From NCBI RefSeq assembly GCF_038150125.1, contig NZ_JBBVMF010000001.1, forward strand, positions 248,001 through 312,000: DNA of 64,000 bases, given 5' to 3'. Below, piece after piece: positions 1 through 9,891 of the stretch. Position numbers and translations under genes: made by a program. Each line of letters opens with the position of its first letter. Position 1 is the stretch's first letter. The stretch comes from SW132 sp038150125 (GTDB lineage Bacteria > Bacteroidota > Rhodothermia > Balneolales > Balneolaceae). Under the pieces are notes generated by a model. That model was not told the DNA's origin. It worked only from the letters and a program-made list of their open reading frames with translations, and did no database searches.

Positions 1-2
1 AG

Positions 3-299
3 CAGAAAAAAGACAGGTTTACCTCTCATGAGCCTGAGGAAAGCAGTGATACGATGGTAGAGTATGACTGGAAAAAACCTAAGCAGAGCAAGAAACCCTC
101 AAACAGCGGTCTTGACTTTGAAACTCAGTACGACGATGACCCCTACCAGGCAGGAACAACTGTCATGCATCCCACATTTGGACCGGGAAAAATCCTGCAG
201 CGAACCGGATCAGGAAAAGATTCTAAAGTTGTTGTATTTTTTAAACAGAGAGGCCAAAAGACATTAATGCTCCGGGCTGCCAAATTAAAAGTGCTTTAG
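3..299 (+). CDS. UvrD/PcrA-type DNA helicase, C-terminal fragment
   Basis: The frame is open from the left edge of the window to a TAG at 297-299, so this is the last ~98 residues of a longer protein. The tail after the linker has the pattern G-T-x-V-x-H-P-x-F-G-x-G-K-I followed by a VVFF strand and a short LK-rich end. That is the Tudor-like C-terminal domain of UvrD/PcrA superfamily 1 helicases, which contacts RNA polymerase in PcrA. An ATG at 54 lies inside the frame but is unlikely to be a real start, because the upstream codons stay open and look like an ordinary acidic helicase linker. The helicase core lies outside the window, so the choice between UvrD and PcrA cannot be made. Confidence 0.8.
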   Translation, partial: QKKDRFTSHEPEESSDTMVEYDWKKPKQSKKPSNSGLDFETQYDDDPYQAGTTVMHPTFGPGKILQRTGSGKDSKVVVFFKQRGQKTLMLRAAKLKVL

Positions 300-382
300 G
301 TATTAGAAACCGTCGGTTCTGGTCCGATGATAGTATCGCGGCCAGCTTAATGCAGTGTCATTGGTAAGTAGTCGAAAACAAT

Positions 383-445
383 TCCTGTCAGGTTTTTGTA
401 ACCTTGATTGTATAACAAGTTTTTCATGCTTAAACCCTGACAGGA
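383..445. repeat. Short inverted repeat (CCTGTCAGG type)
   Basis: TCCTGTCAGGTTT at 383-395 is matched in inverted orientation by AAACCCTGACAGGA at 432-445, differing by one extra G, with about 36 bases between. The spacer has no coding sign. A related CTGTCAG-rich stretch occurs at about 24349-24432. It looks like a dispersed palindromic repeat in the gap between the helicase and the next gene. Confidence 0.5.
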
Positions 446-554
446 TTGGGGTTACACCAAACTAAACGGTTTCCGTATTTTCCAGAAACATCTGCCGATA
501 TATACGGTACATCCAATGCACTTATCCACTTTGTAGATATAATCATTCGATCCA

Positions 555-2081
555 TTGAAAAAAGCTGTTTTTTTAACGTTCGTGGCACTGGCCAACTTAT
601 TGCCGGCTATCGCCTCATCACAAATATCGTATAACCCTGTAAGCATGGGGCTAGGTGGCGGAGGCACCTCTTATATCACCGATTATGAGGCCCTGTTTAC
701 CAATCCTGCAAACCTTCATCTTCGTGAAAAGAATTATAAGCTCCAGGTAACGATTGGCGAAAGCGGCGCTTACTTCGATACACCTCTCAGGATAAATGAT
801 GGCCGGGAACGCATACGCCTTTTCGGTGAAACGCTACAGACTCCGGCTACCGGTTCCAATATCTTTAGCGGCGACGAACGCCAGCAACTGCTCAACCGAT
901 ATTACAATAACAACAGAGACCTTCGACAGATGCAGTCCGGATCAGTCATTAACTGGCTGGGGATTAAATGGTTTGGAGATGAAAAAAGTTACGCGTTTGC
1001 CGTTCGCACGCGGCAAAGCAGCCGCTACAGCGTGGGACGTGGATTTTATGATTTGCAGCCGGTAGAAGCTGATGGATTTGAAACTATCAATAGGTCGCTG
1101 ACTCATCGCTATCAAACTCTGCATGAAGTCTCTTTTGGCTACAGCGAGTCGTTTTCATTTTTGAGCGGTCTCATCCCCAGAATATCAAAATTTATTATCG
1201 GCGTAGCACCAAAAGTCGTCATTGCCGGGCCCGGGTACTCAACCCGGCTTACTGATATTTATTCACGGGATGAATCATCGGCACCCTGGTCACGTGAAGC
1301 ATCGTATGAATTTGAGAGCAGCGGACTGTTTTCCCGATATGCTGAACGACTAACTACAGGCGGGCATCCAATTCAAGACATTGGCCCCATAACCAAATTG
1401 AATGATCTTGCATCACCCACCGGTGTTGGCGCTGCAATTGACCTTGGTGTAACCTATCTTTTTACATTTGGTGATGATCTCTCGTTGATTCGGAGAGGTG
1501 AAGAACCGACGGAAAAATCACTGCGTCTCAGTATTTCGATAACTGATTTAGGGATGCTTCACGTATTTGAAGACCCGTTCAGAGCTGAGGGCAACAACTT
1601 AGAGTCTGACGATGCCGACCCCGGCCAGCTAACTGAACAATATTACTCAGGTGCACTACTACAAGACTTTAGTTTTCTTGATGATGTCGGAAATCGAAAT
1701 CATCCCCTCAGGTCAATAGTCTCCGCGGATCGGGAATCGTATCAGTCACTTTTGCCCACATCTCTTCAAACTGGCCTACTGTTTCAGGTCAACCGAATTA
1801 AAATGATGGGTGATTTTCGTCTCGGACTTACAGATAATGCATTTCACTCTACTAAATTAACAACATACATTGGAACTGAAATACGCCCTTTAGCCTTCTT
1901 ACCATTAAGAGCAGGTACACGACTTGCAACAGATCTTCCGGGATACTATAGTTTCGGAGCCGGTATTGAAACCAAATATTTTGATATAAATGCCGCAGTT
2001 CAGTTCAGAAGCACATCTGCCGGCCCCACGCTAGAACCGGTAGCTGCCTCAGCTGTGGCAGTAAAATTCTATATTCCATAA
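555..2081 (+). CDS. Outer-membrane beta-barrel protein, DUF5723-like
   Basis: A 508-residue secreted protein. It begins with a signal peptide (basic KK, then a hydrophobic run ending near residue 20 with an S-S-Q site). Just after it comes the motif S-M-G-L-G-G-G-G-T and ...LFTNPANL, the opening strand and turn of PorV/FadL-like barrels that read MGMGGA...NPA in relatives. The rest alternates aromatic and polar residues as expected for beta strands. The start is TTG at 555: an in-frame TAA at 540-542 leaves no other initiator, and the signal peptide follows directly. No Shine-Dalgarno sequence is visible. The role is likely structural or transport in the outer membrane; the substrate is unknown. 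Confidence 0.7.
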   Translation: MKKAVFLTFVALANLLPAIASSQISYNPVSMGLGGGGTSYITDYEALFTNPANLHLREKNYKLQVTIGESGAYFDTPLRINDGRERIRLFGETLQTPATGSNIFSGDERQQLLNRYYNNNRDLRQMQSGSVINWLGIKWFGDEKSYAFAVRTRQSSRYSVGRGFYDLQPVEADGFETINRSLTHRYQTLHEVSFGYSESFSFLSGLIPRISKFIIGVAPKVVIAGPGYSTRLTDIYSRDESSAPWSREASYEFESSGLFSRYAERLTTGGHPIQDIGPITKLNDLASPTGVGAAIDLGVTYLFTFGDDLSLIRRGEEPTEKSLRLSISITDLGMLHVFEDPFRAEGNNLESDDADPGQLTEQYYSGALLQDFSFLDDVGNRNHPLRSIVSADRESYQSLLPTSLQTGLLFQVNRIKMMGDFRLGLTDNAFHSTKLTTYIGTEIRPLAFLPLRAGTRLATDLPGYYSFGAGIETKYFDINAAVQFRSTSAGPTLEPVAASAVAVKFYIP

Positions 2082-2232
2082 GTATCGATTCTGCCCAACT
2101 GTCAGCATCCGGCTTTAATACCACAAATTGGCAGAACCACTTCCCGAGATCTGACGTTATGGGGGCAACACTATTTTTGGCTTTCTCTTTGCGAGTAATT
2201 ACAAAAAAAAACTGATTATAAAGATTTTATAT

Positions 2233-4773
2233 ATGTTTGAACCACGATTTAAATTTGAAGACTCTTTTAGTGAGCAGAACGACGGATTCGATGATTTCGA
2301 ACAGGCGATTCCACTCATGAGCGAGGAGGAAGAAAAGCGATTAACAGAATCAGAAATTCCTGATAACCTTCCCCTGCTGCCACTAAAAAACACTGTATTA
2401 TTTCCAGGCGTTGTTGTCCCGATAACGGTTGGAAGAGATCGTTCTCTTGAGCTTGTAAAAGAAGCGTATGAAAACGACAAAATCATAGGCGTTGTTGCTC
2501 AAAAGGATGAATCTGTTGAGAATCCCACCAAGGATGACCTCTACAAGATGGGTACTGTTGCTCAGATCCTGAAGCTCATCAAAATGCCCGACGGCAGCAA
2601 GAGCATCGTTATCCAGGGAAAAAGTATTTTTGAAGTAAAGGAAATCACGCAGGAGAAACCATTTTTCCGTGCGGATGTTGAAGCATTCCGCCAGGAAATG
2701 GATATTTCAGGCGTAGAACTCGATGCTTCAATCCGAAGCGTGAAGGAAACGGCAAGCAAGATTGTCAATCTTTCTCCAAATATTCCATCAGAAGCGTCGA
2801 TTGCGATCAACAATATATCCAGTCCCTCTTTTCTGCTGAACTTTATTTCCTCCAATCTACAGGTCGACCTGACTGCGAAGCAGGAAATTCTTGAGGTCCG
2901 TAAATTTTCCGAGCGCCTCGATACGGTTATGGAACACCTGAATAAGGAACTCCAGGTACTCAACTTAAGCGAAGAGATCCGTACCAAGGTAAAATCTGAT
3001 ATTGACGATCAGCAGCGGGATTTCTATCTCCGCCAGCAGATGAAGGCAATCCAGGAGGCTCTTGGTGAAGACAGCGAGCAACAGGATATCTCTAAGCTCC
3101 AGAAACGCCTTAAGAATAAAAAGGGATTATCTGATGATGCCCGCGAAACTGTCGAGAAAGAACTGCAACGTCTTGAAATGACGCCGAATTCATCTCCGAA
3201 CTACGGAATTATTCACAGCTATATCGAGTGGATTCTTGACCTGCCGTGGGGAGAAACATCAAAAGATAAACTAGACCTCAAGCGTGCCCGTAAAATCCTC
3301 GATGAGGACCACTACGGCCTTGAGAAGGTCAAAAAGAGAATTATTGAATATTTGGCGGTACTGAAGCTTAAGAAGGACATGAAAGCGCCTATACTCTGCT
3401 TTTACGGCCCTCCGGGAGTCGGTAAAACGTCACTTGGTAAATCAATAGCGCGCGCCTTAAACCGGGAATTTGAACGGTTCAGCCTTGGCGGAATACATGA
3501 TGAAGCCGAAATCAGAGGTCACCGGCGAACATATATTGGAGCTCTTCCGGGCCGTATACTGCGATCTATCAAGAAAGCAGGGAAAGGAAATCCCGTGATG
3601 ATGCTCGATGAGATTGATAAAGTGGGAGCCGACTACCGCGGAGACCCAACCTCTGCCCTGCTTGAGGTGCTCGACCCTGAACAGAACGATTCGTTCATAG
3701 ATAATTATCTTGAGCTTGAATATGATCTCTCAAAAGTGATGTTCATAGCGACAGCTAACTCACTGGATACCATACCGGCTCCGCTGCGCGATCGAATGGA
3801 GATTATCAATATCAGCGGTTACACGCAGGAAGAAAAAGTAGAAATAGCCCGGAAGTATCTCATTCCAAAACAGATTGAGGAAAACGGACTTAGCAAGAAG
3901 CAGATTAAAATTTCTAAAGCTGCTATTGAGCGTATTATCAATCAGTATACCCGTGAATCCGGCGTTCGTAACCTTGAACGTCAGATCGGATCGGTCTGTC
4001 GGAATGTTGCTGCGAAGATCGCGAGTGACGAAATTGAGAAGATGAGCATTGGCGTGAAAGACGTTGAAGAGGCTCTCGGTAAACGGAAATTTTTCTCCGA
4101 TGCAGCCGAACGGACAACTGTTCCCGGCGTGTCAACAGGCCTCGCCTGGACACAGTACGGCGGCGATATCCTCTTTATTGAAGCGAGTGTGTCACGCGGA
4201 AGCGGTAAACTTCATATCACCGGTCAGCTTGGTGATGTAATGAAGGAGTCTGCGATGCTTGCCATCAGCTACCTTCGAGCCCGATACCAGGAACTTGGTA
4301 TTCCAAAAGAGGCATTTGACCACTGGGATCTGCATATTCACGTTCCCCAGGGAGCCGTGCCCAAAGATGGACCCTCTGCCGGTATCTCCCTGTTGTCGGC
4401 CGTAGCCTCAATCTTTACCCAGCGTAAAGTAAAAGGAACACTGGCGATGACAGGAGAAATCACGCTGCGTGGTCTTGTTCTTCCAGTAGGAGGAATTAAA
4501 GAGAAAGTTCTCGCTGCGAAAAGAGCCGGTATTGAAAAAGTGATACTACCGAAGAAAAACGAAAAAGACGTTGATGAGATCGAAGAAGATATCATGGGCG
4601 ATCTGCAAGTAGAATACTTAGAGCGAATGGATCCACTGCTTGATATTGTGCTGGAAGATGAACCGGAGACAAATCCGGCTGACTTTTTCCACGTACCTGA
4701 GCATCAGAAAAAAGATTCAGATGGCAGCGTTACAAAAAATGACGCCCGTAAGGAAATAGCCGTTATGGATTAA
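2233..4773 (+). CDS. lon: ATP-dependent Lon protease
   Basis: An 846-residue cytosolic AAA+ serine protease that degrades misfolded and regulatory proteins. The N-terminal substrate-binding domain starts near residue 45 (LPLLPLKNTVLFPG). The AAA+ module has Walker A GPPGVGKTS at about residue 392 and Walker B MMLDEIDKVG. The C-terminal protease domain carries the PKDGPSAG motif with catalytic Ser715 and its partner Lys758 in GGIKEK, so the Ser-Lys dyad is intact. The first ~45 residues are acidic, as in other Bacteroidota-type Lon proteins, which supports the ATG at 2233. A strong terminator follows, so the gene appears to be transcribed alone. Confidence 0.97.
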   Translation: MFEPRFKFEDSFSEQNDGFDDFEQAIPLMSEEEEKRLTESEIPDNLPLLPLKNTVLFPGVVVPITVGRDRSLELVKEAYENDKIIGVVAQKDESVENPTKDDLYKMGTVAQILKLIKMPDGSKSIVIQGKSIFEVKEITQEKPFFRADVEAFRQEMDISGVELDASIRSVKETASKIVNLSPNIPSEASIAINNISSPSFLLNFISSNLQVDLTAKQEILEVRKFSERLDTVMEHLNKELQVLNLSEEIRTKVKSDIDDQQRDFYLRQQMKAIQEALGEDSEQQDISKLQKRLKNKKGLSDDARETVEKELQRLEMTPNSSPNYGIIHSYIEWILDLPWGETSKDKLDLKRARKILDEDHYGLEKVKKRIIEYLAVLKLKKDMKAPILCFYGPPGVGKTSLGKSIARALNREFERFSLGGIHDEAEIRGHRRTYIGALPGRILRSIKKAGKGNPVMMLDEIDKVGADYRGDPTSALLEVLDPEQNDSFIDNYLELEYDLSKVMFIATANSLDTIPAPLRDRMEIINISGYTQEEKVEIARKYLIPKQIEENGLSKKQIKISKAAIERIINQYTRESGVRNLERQIGSVCRNVAAKIASDEIEKMSIGVKDVEEALGKRKFFSDAAERTTVPGVSTGLAWTQYGGDILFIEASVSRGSGKLHITGQLGDVMKESAMLAISYLRARYQELGIPKEAFDHWDLHIHVPQGAVPKDGPSAGISLLSAVASIFTQRKVKGTLAMTGEITLRGLVLPVGGIKEKVLAAKRAGIEKVILPKKNEKDVDEIEEDIMGDLQVEYLERMDPLLDIVLEDEPETNPADFFHVPEHQKKDSDGSVTKNDARKEIAVMD

Positions 4774-4803
4774 CACAGGATTCTAACATACAGCTTTACT
4801 ACA

Positions 4804-4837
4804 AAGCCGGTCTGTATAAGCAGACCGGCTTTTTTTT
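4804..4837 (+). terminator. Rho-independent terminator after lon
   Basis: AAGCCGGTCTG (4804-4814) pairs with CAGACCGGCTT (4821-4831) around a six-base loop and runs into eight T residues. It sits 30 bases after the lon stop codon and separates lon from rsgA. Confidence 0.9.
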
Positions 4838-4876
4838 GATAAATAATTCAGAAAAAATCTCTTATTTTAAACCTCT

Positions 4877-5791
4877 ATGGGAAAAACAGGCAAAGTCATA
4901 CAGTCAATGGGCAAATGGTATAAAGTCTCCGTTAACGGTGACGTTGTCGACTGCCGGATTCCGGGTCGATTCAGACTCCTGGATATCGGTGATACTAACC
5001 CAATTGCCGTGGGCGATCAGGTGGACCTCACTGTAGGTGACGATGGAAAAGGAATGATCGACGAGATCCACGACCGAAAAAATTACATTCCAAGGAAAGC
5101 CACTCGCAGCGGTAGAGACGAGCAAATTCTTGTCGCCAATATTGATCGCGGATGGGTGGTCCAGTCGATAAAAATGCCGACTGTAAAACGCGGATTCATC
5201 GACCGGTTTCTTGTTGCGTGTGAAGCCTACGAAATTCCGGCTGGGGTTATCATCAACAAAACGGACCTGTTGAATGAATCAAACCGCGCAGAACTCGACT
5301 CAATAACGGATACGTACACCTCAATCGGGTACCCGGTACTACAAACATCAATCGAAAAGCCGGACACGATTAAACAGCTCAGAGAGGAAACAAAAGACAA
5401 AACATCGGTTTTGGTTGGTCACTCAGGAGTAGGCAAAACAAGCCTCATAAACAGCCTCGCGCCCGGAATTGACCTTTCGGTTGGAGACATATCATCTTAT
5501 TCTGAAAAAGGAAAACACACCACAACCTATGCACGGCTTCTTGAGTTGGATTACGGTGGATTCATAGTCGACACGCCCGGAATCAAAGAATTCGGCCTTG
5601 TGAATATTGAACCCTATGAACTTTCACTGTTCTTTCCGGAGATGAGAGAACCGAGACAATACTGTAAGTTTAACAACTGCACGCATAATCATGAACCAAA
5701 GTGCGGTGTTGTTGATGCATTTGAACGAGGCGAGATAGACCCTGAGAGATACCATTCGTACCTGAATATGCTTGAGGGGCTCGATTCTTGA
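4877..5791 (+). CDS. rsgA: Small ribosomal subunit biogenesis GTPase RsgA
   Basis: A 304-residue circularly permuted GTPase that acts in late maturation of the 30S subunit. An N-terminal OB-fold (residues ~5-65) is followed by the permuted G domain: G4 NKTDL at ~residue 130, G1 GHSGVGKTS at 181 and G3 DTPG further on. The C-terminal zinc-binding part has C-K-F-N-N-C-T-H-N-H-E-P-K-C, matching the Cys/His cluster of YjeQ/RsgA. Length and order are typical. The ATG at 4877 gives the normal short lead into the OB-fold. Confidence 0.96.
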   Translation: MGKTGKVIQSMGKWYKVSVNGDVVDCRIPGRFRLLDIGDTNPIAVGDQVDLTVGDDGKGMIDEIHDRKNYIPRKATRSGRDEQILVANIDRGWVVQSIKMPTVKRGFIDRFLVACEAYEIPAGVIINKTDLLNESNRAELDSITDTYTSIGYPVLQTSIEKPDTIKQLREETKDKTSVLVGHSGVGKTSLINSLAPGIDLSVGDISSYSEKGKHTTTYARLLELDYGGFIVDTPGIKEFGLVNIEPYELSLFFPEMREPRQYCKFNNCTHNHEPKCGVVDAFERGEIDPERYHSYLNMLEGLDS

Positions 5792-5866
5792 ACCTTTTTT
5801 AGTTATTCTTAACATTTTCAAGAACCATACCGATAAGCACAAGAGAAACCAATCATAAATCAATTC

Positions 5867-6973
5867 ATGATGAAAAAATTACTTTCAGTTCCCGCAATTA
5901 TCCTATCCCTGTTGTTAACCTTTGGAAATGCGACTGCCCAGGTTAATGATGTGGGTGAGCTTTTAAGAAGTGGCGTTGAGGACTCCAATCTTCTTCTTGA
6001 AAACTACCTGAAGCCGTATACTAACGGTTTTGGTGCCAATTTAAATACCGGGTGGAACAACTCAGCCAGACCGTATAAAACACTTGGGTTTGATATTCGC
6101 GTGAATGCCGCATTTGCCGTCATTCCGTCTTCAGACGACTTTTTTAATATTGGCGTGCTAAACGATCAATTCCAGGAAATTGAAGTTCTGAATAATGTCG
6201 ATTTCACGCCCACTATTTCCGGTGAAAGTGAAAACAGGGCGGTAATTGGAAGAATGTATACACATCCGGGAACCGGTCAGCAGGAAGAACTTTTTTCATT
6301 TGAACTGCCTGATGGAACAGGTTTTAGCTATGCCCCCTCTCCTATGGTTCAGGCTACTGTCGGGCTTATCAAAGATACAGATATTTCTCTCCGGCTGGTG
6401 CCAACACTAAGTACTCCGGAAGTTGACGGACAAGTGAGCCTCTTTGGTTTTGGTGCAAAACACGGACTGAATCAGTGGATTCCCGGTGGCGCACTGCTGC
6501 CTGTTGACCTCTCAATACAATTCGGCTATACAAAATTCAATTTTGACGTCCAGACCAATGTACAGCCCGAAAGCGGTACCGATATATACAATCCGTACGA
6601 TCCGACTGAATGGGAAAACCAGGAAGTTGCCCTTGAGTCTTCAGGTTTCACTACCAATCTTCTTGTCGGTAAATCACTGCCCATTCTCAGCGTCTTTGCC
6701 GGCGTAGGATTTCAAAGCTCAACGACCGATGTTTCCGCCAGTGGTTCGTATCCCGTCACAGTTCCAAATGAAGAGTATAACCCATCCACACGGCCTGAGC
6801 CAAAAGCTGTTGAAGCCATAGTTGATCCTATCAGTATTTCAGTAGATGGAAGTAATTCTGTTCATGCATTAGCCGGATTCAGAATCAGGTTAGGTTTTAT
6901 CGCCGTTTCAGGATCTTATACCCTTTCGGATTACCCGGTGGCAAATGTAGGCGTTGGTTTGAGCTTCAGATAA
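5867..6973 (+). CDS. Secreted beta-barrel-like protein, DUF6588-like
   Basis: A 368-residue exported protein. A signal peptide (MMKK, hydrophobic core, A-T-A-Q cleavage near residue 24) is followed by about 340 residues rich in alternating aromatic/glycine strands, ending in a terminal F-R typical of outer-membrane barrels. The N-terminal segment (long helix, then ENYLKPYTNGFGANLN...) resembles proteins annotated as DUF6588 in Bacteroidota; that match is from memory. It begins about 75 bases after rsgA and ends in its own terminator. No enzymatic motif is visible. Confidence 0.7.
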   Translation: MMKKLLSVPAIILSLLLTFGNATAQVNDVGELLRSGVEDSNLLLENYLKPYTNGFGANLNTGWNNSARPYKTLGFDIRVNAAFAVIPSSDDFFNIGVLNDQFQEIEVLNNVDFTPTISGESENRAVIGRMYTHPGTGQQEELFSFELPDGTGFSYAPSPMVQATVGLIKDTDISLRLVPTLSTPEVDGQVSLFGFGAKHGLNQWIPGGALLPVDLSIQFGYTKFNFDVQTNVQPESGTDIYNPYDPTEWENQEVALESSGFTTNLLVGKSLPILSVFAGVGFQSSTTDVSASGSYPVTVPNEEYNPSTRPEPKAVEAIVDPISISVDGSNSVHALAGFRIRLGFIAVSGSYTLSDYPVANVGVGLSFR

Positions 6974-6997
6974 GCAAATTCACTAAACTATTTTTAC

Positions 6998-7030
6998 AAA
7001 AAAAGTCCCGGCAACAGCGGGACTTTTTTA
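6998..7030 (+). terminator. Rho-independent terminator
   Basis: An A-rich stretch and GTCCCG (7005-7010) pair with CGGGAC (7018-7023) and a T run over a seven-base loop. It lies 30 bases after the DUF6588-like gene. The A/T symmetry means it could also work on the minus strand. Confidence 0.85.
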
Positions 7031-7158
7031 TTTTTATGGATTCTAAATGATAATAGATGAATGTAAATCTCCCCTGGAGTGGAAAGGAAAATCAACGTTC
7101 AGATGATTTCCTCTGGGGTACCCATCTACCTATTAAAGAGGGAATTTCCAAAACCTGA

Positions 7159-9891
7159 TTAATGAGCATCAAGCCAGTTATCCGCCAAGCCAATTTCCAC
7201 ATCAAGGGGCACATCCAGCGTGTAGGCGTTTTCCATCATACCCTTCAATTTCTCGGGCAGTTCATTGATTTCATCCTCGTGGATTTCAAATATTAATTCA
7301 TCATGCACCTGCAGCAACATTCTGGATTTAAGATCTGAATTGCCAAGAAAATCATCAATCTGAATCATCGCAAGCTTAATGATATCTGCGGCCGTTCCCT
7401 GGATCGGCATGTTAATGGCAGTTCGTTCCGCGAATCCACGAACATTCCAGTTTCGTGAATTGATGTCGGGAATATACCGTCGCCGGCCCAGCAGGGTCGT
7501 TACGTAGCCGTTATCTTTGGCTTTTTTTACTGTGTCGTCTATATAGGTTTGAATGCCAGGAAACCGTTCAAAATACTGGTCAATCATCTCCTTTCCTTCT
7601 TCATTACTGATGCCAAGCCGGCTTGCAAGTCCATAGGCGCTCACGCCGTAAGGAATACCGAAGTTTACTTCTTTCGCCTTTCTGCGCTGATCTGACGTCA
7701 CATCCTCTATCGATTCCAGGCCAAAAACTTCCTTGGCTGTTCGGGAGTGAATATCCTCACCATTCTTAAACGCCTGGGTCATATTCTCATCACCACTGAT
7801 TGAGGCTATGACCCGAAGCTCAACCTGAGAATAGTCAGCCGCAAGTATTTTAAACCCATCAGCCGGTACAAACGCCTTCCTAATTTCCCGGCCCCGTTTG
7901 GTTCGGATAGGAATATTCTGAAGATTAGGATTGGATGATGATAACCGGCCGGTAGCCGCTACCGTTTGATTCAGTTCGGTATGAATTCGTCCGCTCTCCT
8001 CGTTCACCAGTTTGGGGAGTGCATCAACATAGGTTGAACGAAGCTTACTCAGACTGCGATAATCCAGCACCATAGCCGGTATTTCATATTCAACCGCCAG
8101 CTTTGTGAGTACTGACTCATTTGTGGAATACTGCCCGGTTTTTGTTTTCTTTCCAGCCGGAAGGTCCAGCTTATCAAAGAGAACTTCACCCAGCTGCTTG
8201 GGAGAATTCAAATTGAATTCTTCACCTGAAATCTCAAATATTTCCTTCTCAAGTTCTTCAAGGTCTTTTGTCAGCTCTTCCGAAAACTGCTCGAGCATCT
8301 CCACATCAACAGACACGCCCTTTTTTTCCATATGAGCCAGCACGCGAATCAGAGGAAATTCCAGGTCTTTAGCGATTTTGGTCAGCTCGTCCTCATCCAG
8401 CTTATCTTTCAGCACGTTCCAGAGCTGGTAAGTCACGTCTGCATCTTCACAGGCATAATCTGCAATCTCATCGTATGGCAGCTCATCCATAGACTTCTGA
8501 GACTTACCTTTGCCAATCAGCGTTTCAATGGAAACCGGTTCGTAATTAAGGTAGGTTTTTGCCAGTGCATTCATTCCAATTTTCTGTGACGCATCCAGCA
8601 AGTAACCCGCAACCATTGTATCAAAAACCGGCCCTTCCACTTTCAGGCCGGCCCGCAAAAGCACCAGATAGTCGTATTTAAAATTTTGAGCTATTTTTAA
8701 GCTTTTCGGGTTTGTCAGAAGTGGTTCTACAAGCTCAAGGACCTCTTTTTCAGGGAGCGCGCCATCAACATTAATAGGAATATAAAACGCCACTCCGGCC
8801 TTGGCAGATAATGAAAGCCCCACCAGGTTTGCCACGATCGGATCTTTGCTATCGGTTTCCGTATCAAATGAAAGCTCTTTCGCCTCTTTGAGCTGCTTGA
8901 CGACATTTTTAATTTCTACTTCTGTTACTGCAGTGGAATAATTAACTGCCGCTTCATCAAGTGTCTCCGGACCTCTGTTATCCTCACCGCCAAACAGTGT
9001 TCCCTGTCCGCCGGGTTCTTCGCCGAGATATTTTCGTGTCAGTGTTTTGAACTCCATGCGCTTAAAAAACAGGCCCAGCTCTTTTTTGTTTGGGCCATCC
9101 CAGCCGAGTGTTTCCCAATGTACCACGTCAGGCACATCTGTTTTAATCGTCACCATATCCTTTGCATGCAGCGCCTGTTCTTTGTTGTTCGTCAGGCCTT
9201 CACGCGCTCGTTTTGCTTTCATATCCGGAGCTGCTTCAATCGCCTCTTCGAGCGATCCATACTTCTTAACAAGCTTTGGCGCCCCTTTTTTCCCGATTCC
9301 CGGAACACCCGGAATATTGTCTGATGTATCGCCTATCATAGCAAGAACATCAATAACCTTGTCCGGGTATACACCAAAATAGTCTTTTACTCCCTCCGGG
9401 TCGATGATGTTAAAGCCGCCATTTTGATTATCCGGCTTCACCATTACCACATGATCTCTCACCAGCTGCATAAAATCTTTATCGGGCGTTACCAGGTAAG
9501 CCTCTACATGATCTTCGTGTGCATCGTAGGCAATGGTCCCGATAATATCATCTGCCTCATAACCATCTTTTTGAATGTTCTGAATCCCAAACTGTTCAAT
9601 CATCTCTTTAATCAGCGGAATCCCAACACGGAGTTCGTCAGGCTGCGGCGGGCGGTTTGCTTTATACTCTTCATCAAGCTCATGCCTGAAGGTTGGTGCG
9701 TGCGTGTCCCAGGCCACGGCAATGTGGGTAGGTTCTTCTTCCTCAAGCAGTTTTACGAGCGTATTAGCAAAACCTAGTATAGGGCCGGTAGCGATCCCCT
9801 CGGAGTTTTTTAGCCTGCTATTTATAAATGCGAAATGAGCCCTGTAGGCGAGCGCCATTCCATCGAGGAGATAAAGTTTTTTCTTCGCCAT
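7159..9891 (-). CDS. polA: DNA polymerase I
   Basis: A 910-residue polymerase for Okazaki-fragment processing and repair. Residues ~1-290 are the 5'-3' nuclease (YLLDGMALAYRA start, EADDIIG, TPDKDFMQL, GDTSDNIPGVPGIGKKGA helix-hairpin). Residues ~330-500 are the 3'-5' exonuclease, with DTET and Y-x3-D (YACEDAD) retained, so proofreading looks active. The polymerase domain has motif A DYSQVELR, motif B RRKAKEVNFG and motif C VHDELIFEI. Motif B reads FGIPYG where most family members have a hydrophobic residue before YG. The start at 9891 is supported by MAKKKLYLLDG. Confidence 0.97.
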   Translation of the reverse strand: MAKKKLYLLDGMALAYRAHFAFINSRLKNSEGIATGPILGFANTLVKLLEEEEPTHIAVAWDTHAPTFRHELDEEYKANRPPQPDELRVGIPLIKEMIEQFGIQNIQKDGYEADDIIGTIAYDAHEDHVEAYLVTPDKDFMQLVRDHVVMVKPDNQNGGFNIIDPEGVKDYFGVYPDKVIDVLAMIGDTSDNIPGVPGIGKKGAPKLVKKYGSLEEAIEAAPDMKAKRAREGLTNNKEQALHAKDMVTIKTDVPDVVHWETLGWDGPNKKELGLFFKRMEFKTLTRKYLGEEPGGQGTLFGGEDNRGPETLDEAAVNYSTAVTEVEIKNVVKQLKEAKELSFDTETDSKDPIVANLVGLSLSAKAGVAFYIPINVDGALPEKEVLELVEPLLTNPKSLKIAQNFKYDYLVLLRAGLKVEGPVFDTMVAGYLLDASQKIGMNALAKTYLNYEPVSIETLIGKGKSQKSMDELPYDEIADYACEDADVTYQLWNVLKDKLDEDELTKIAKDLEFPLIRVLAHMEKKGVSVDVEMLEQFSEELTKDLEELEKEIFEISGEEFNLNSPKQLGEVLFDKLDLPAGKKTKTGQYSTNESVLTKLAVEYEIPAMVLDYRSLSKLRSTYVDALPKLVNEESGRIHTELNQTVAATGRLSSSNPNLQNIPIRTKRGREIRKAFVPADGFKILAADYSQVELRVIASISGDENMTQAFKNGEDIHSRTAKEVFGLESIEDVTSDQRRKAKEVNFGIPYGVSAYGLASRLGISNEEGKEMIDQYFERFPGIQTYIDDTVKKAKDNGYVTTLLGRRRYIPDINSRNWNVRGFAERTAINMPIQGTAADIIKLAMIQIDDFLGNSDLKSRMLLQVHDELIFEIHEDEINELPEKLKGMMENAYTLDVPLDVEIGLADNWLDAH

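Noticed and set aside
7071..7118. Imperfect hairpin CCCCTGGAG...CTCTGGGG downstream of polA
   Set aside because: Pairing is interrupted and no T run follows; too weak to call a terminator.
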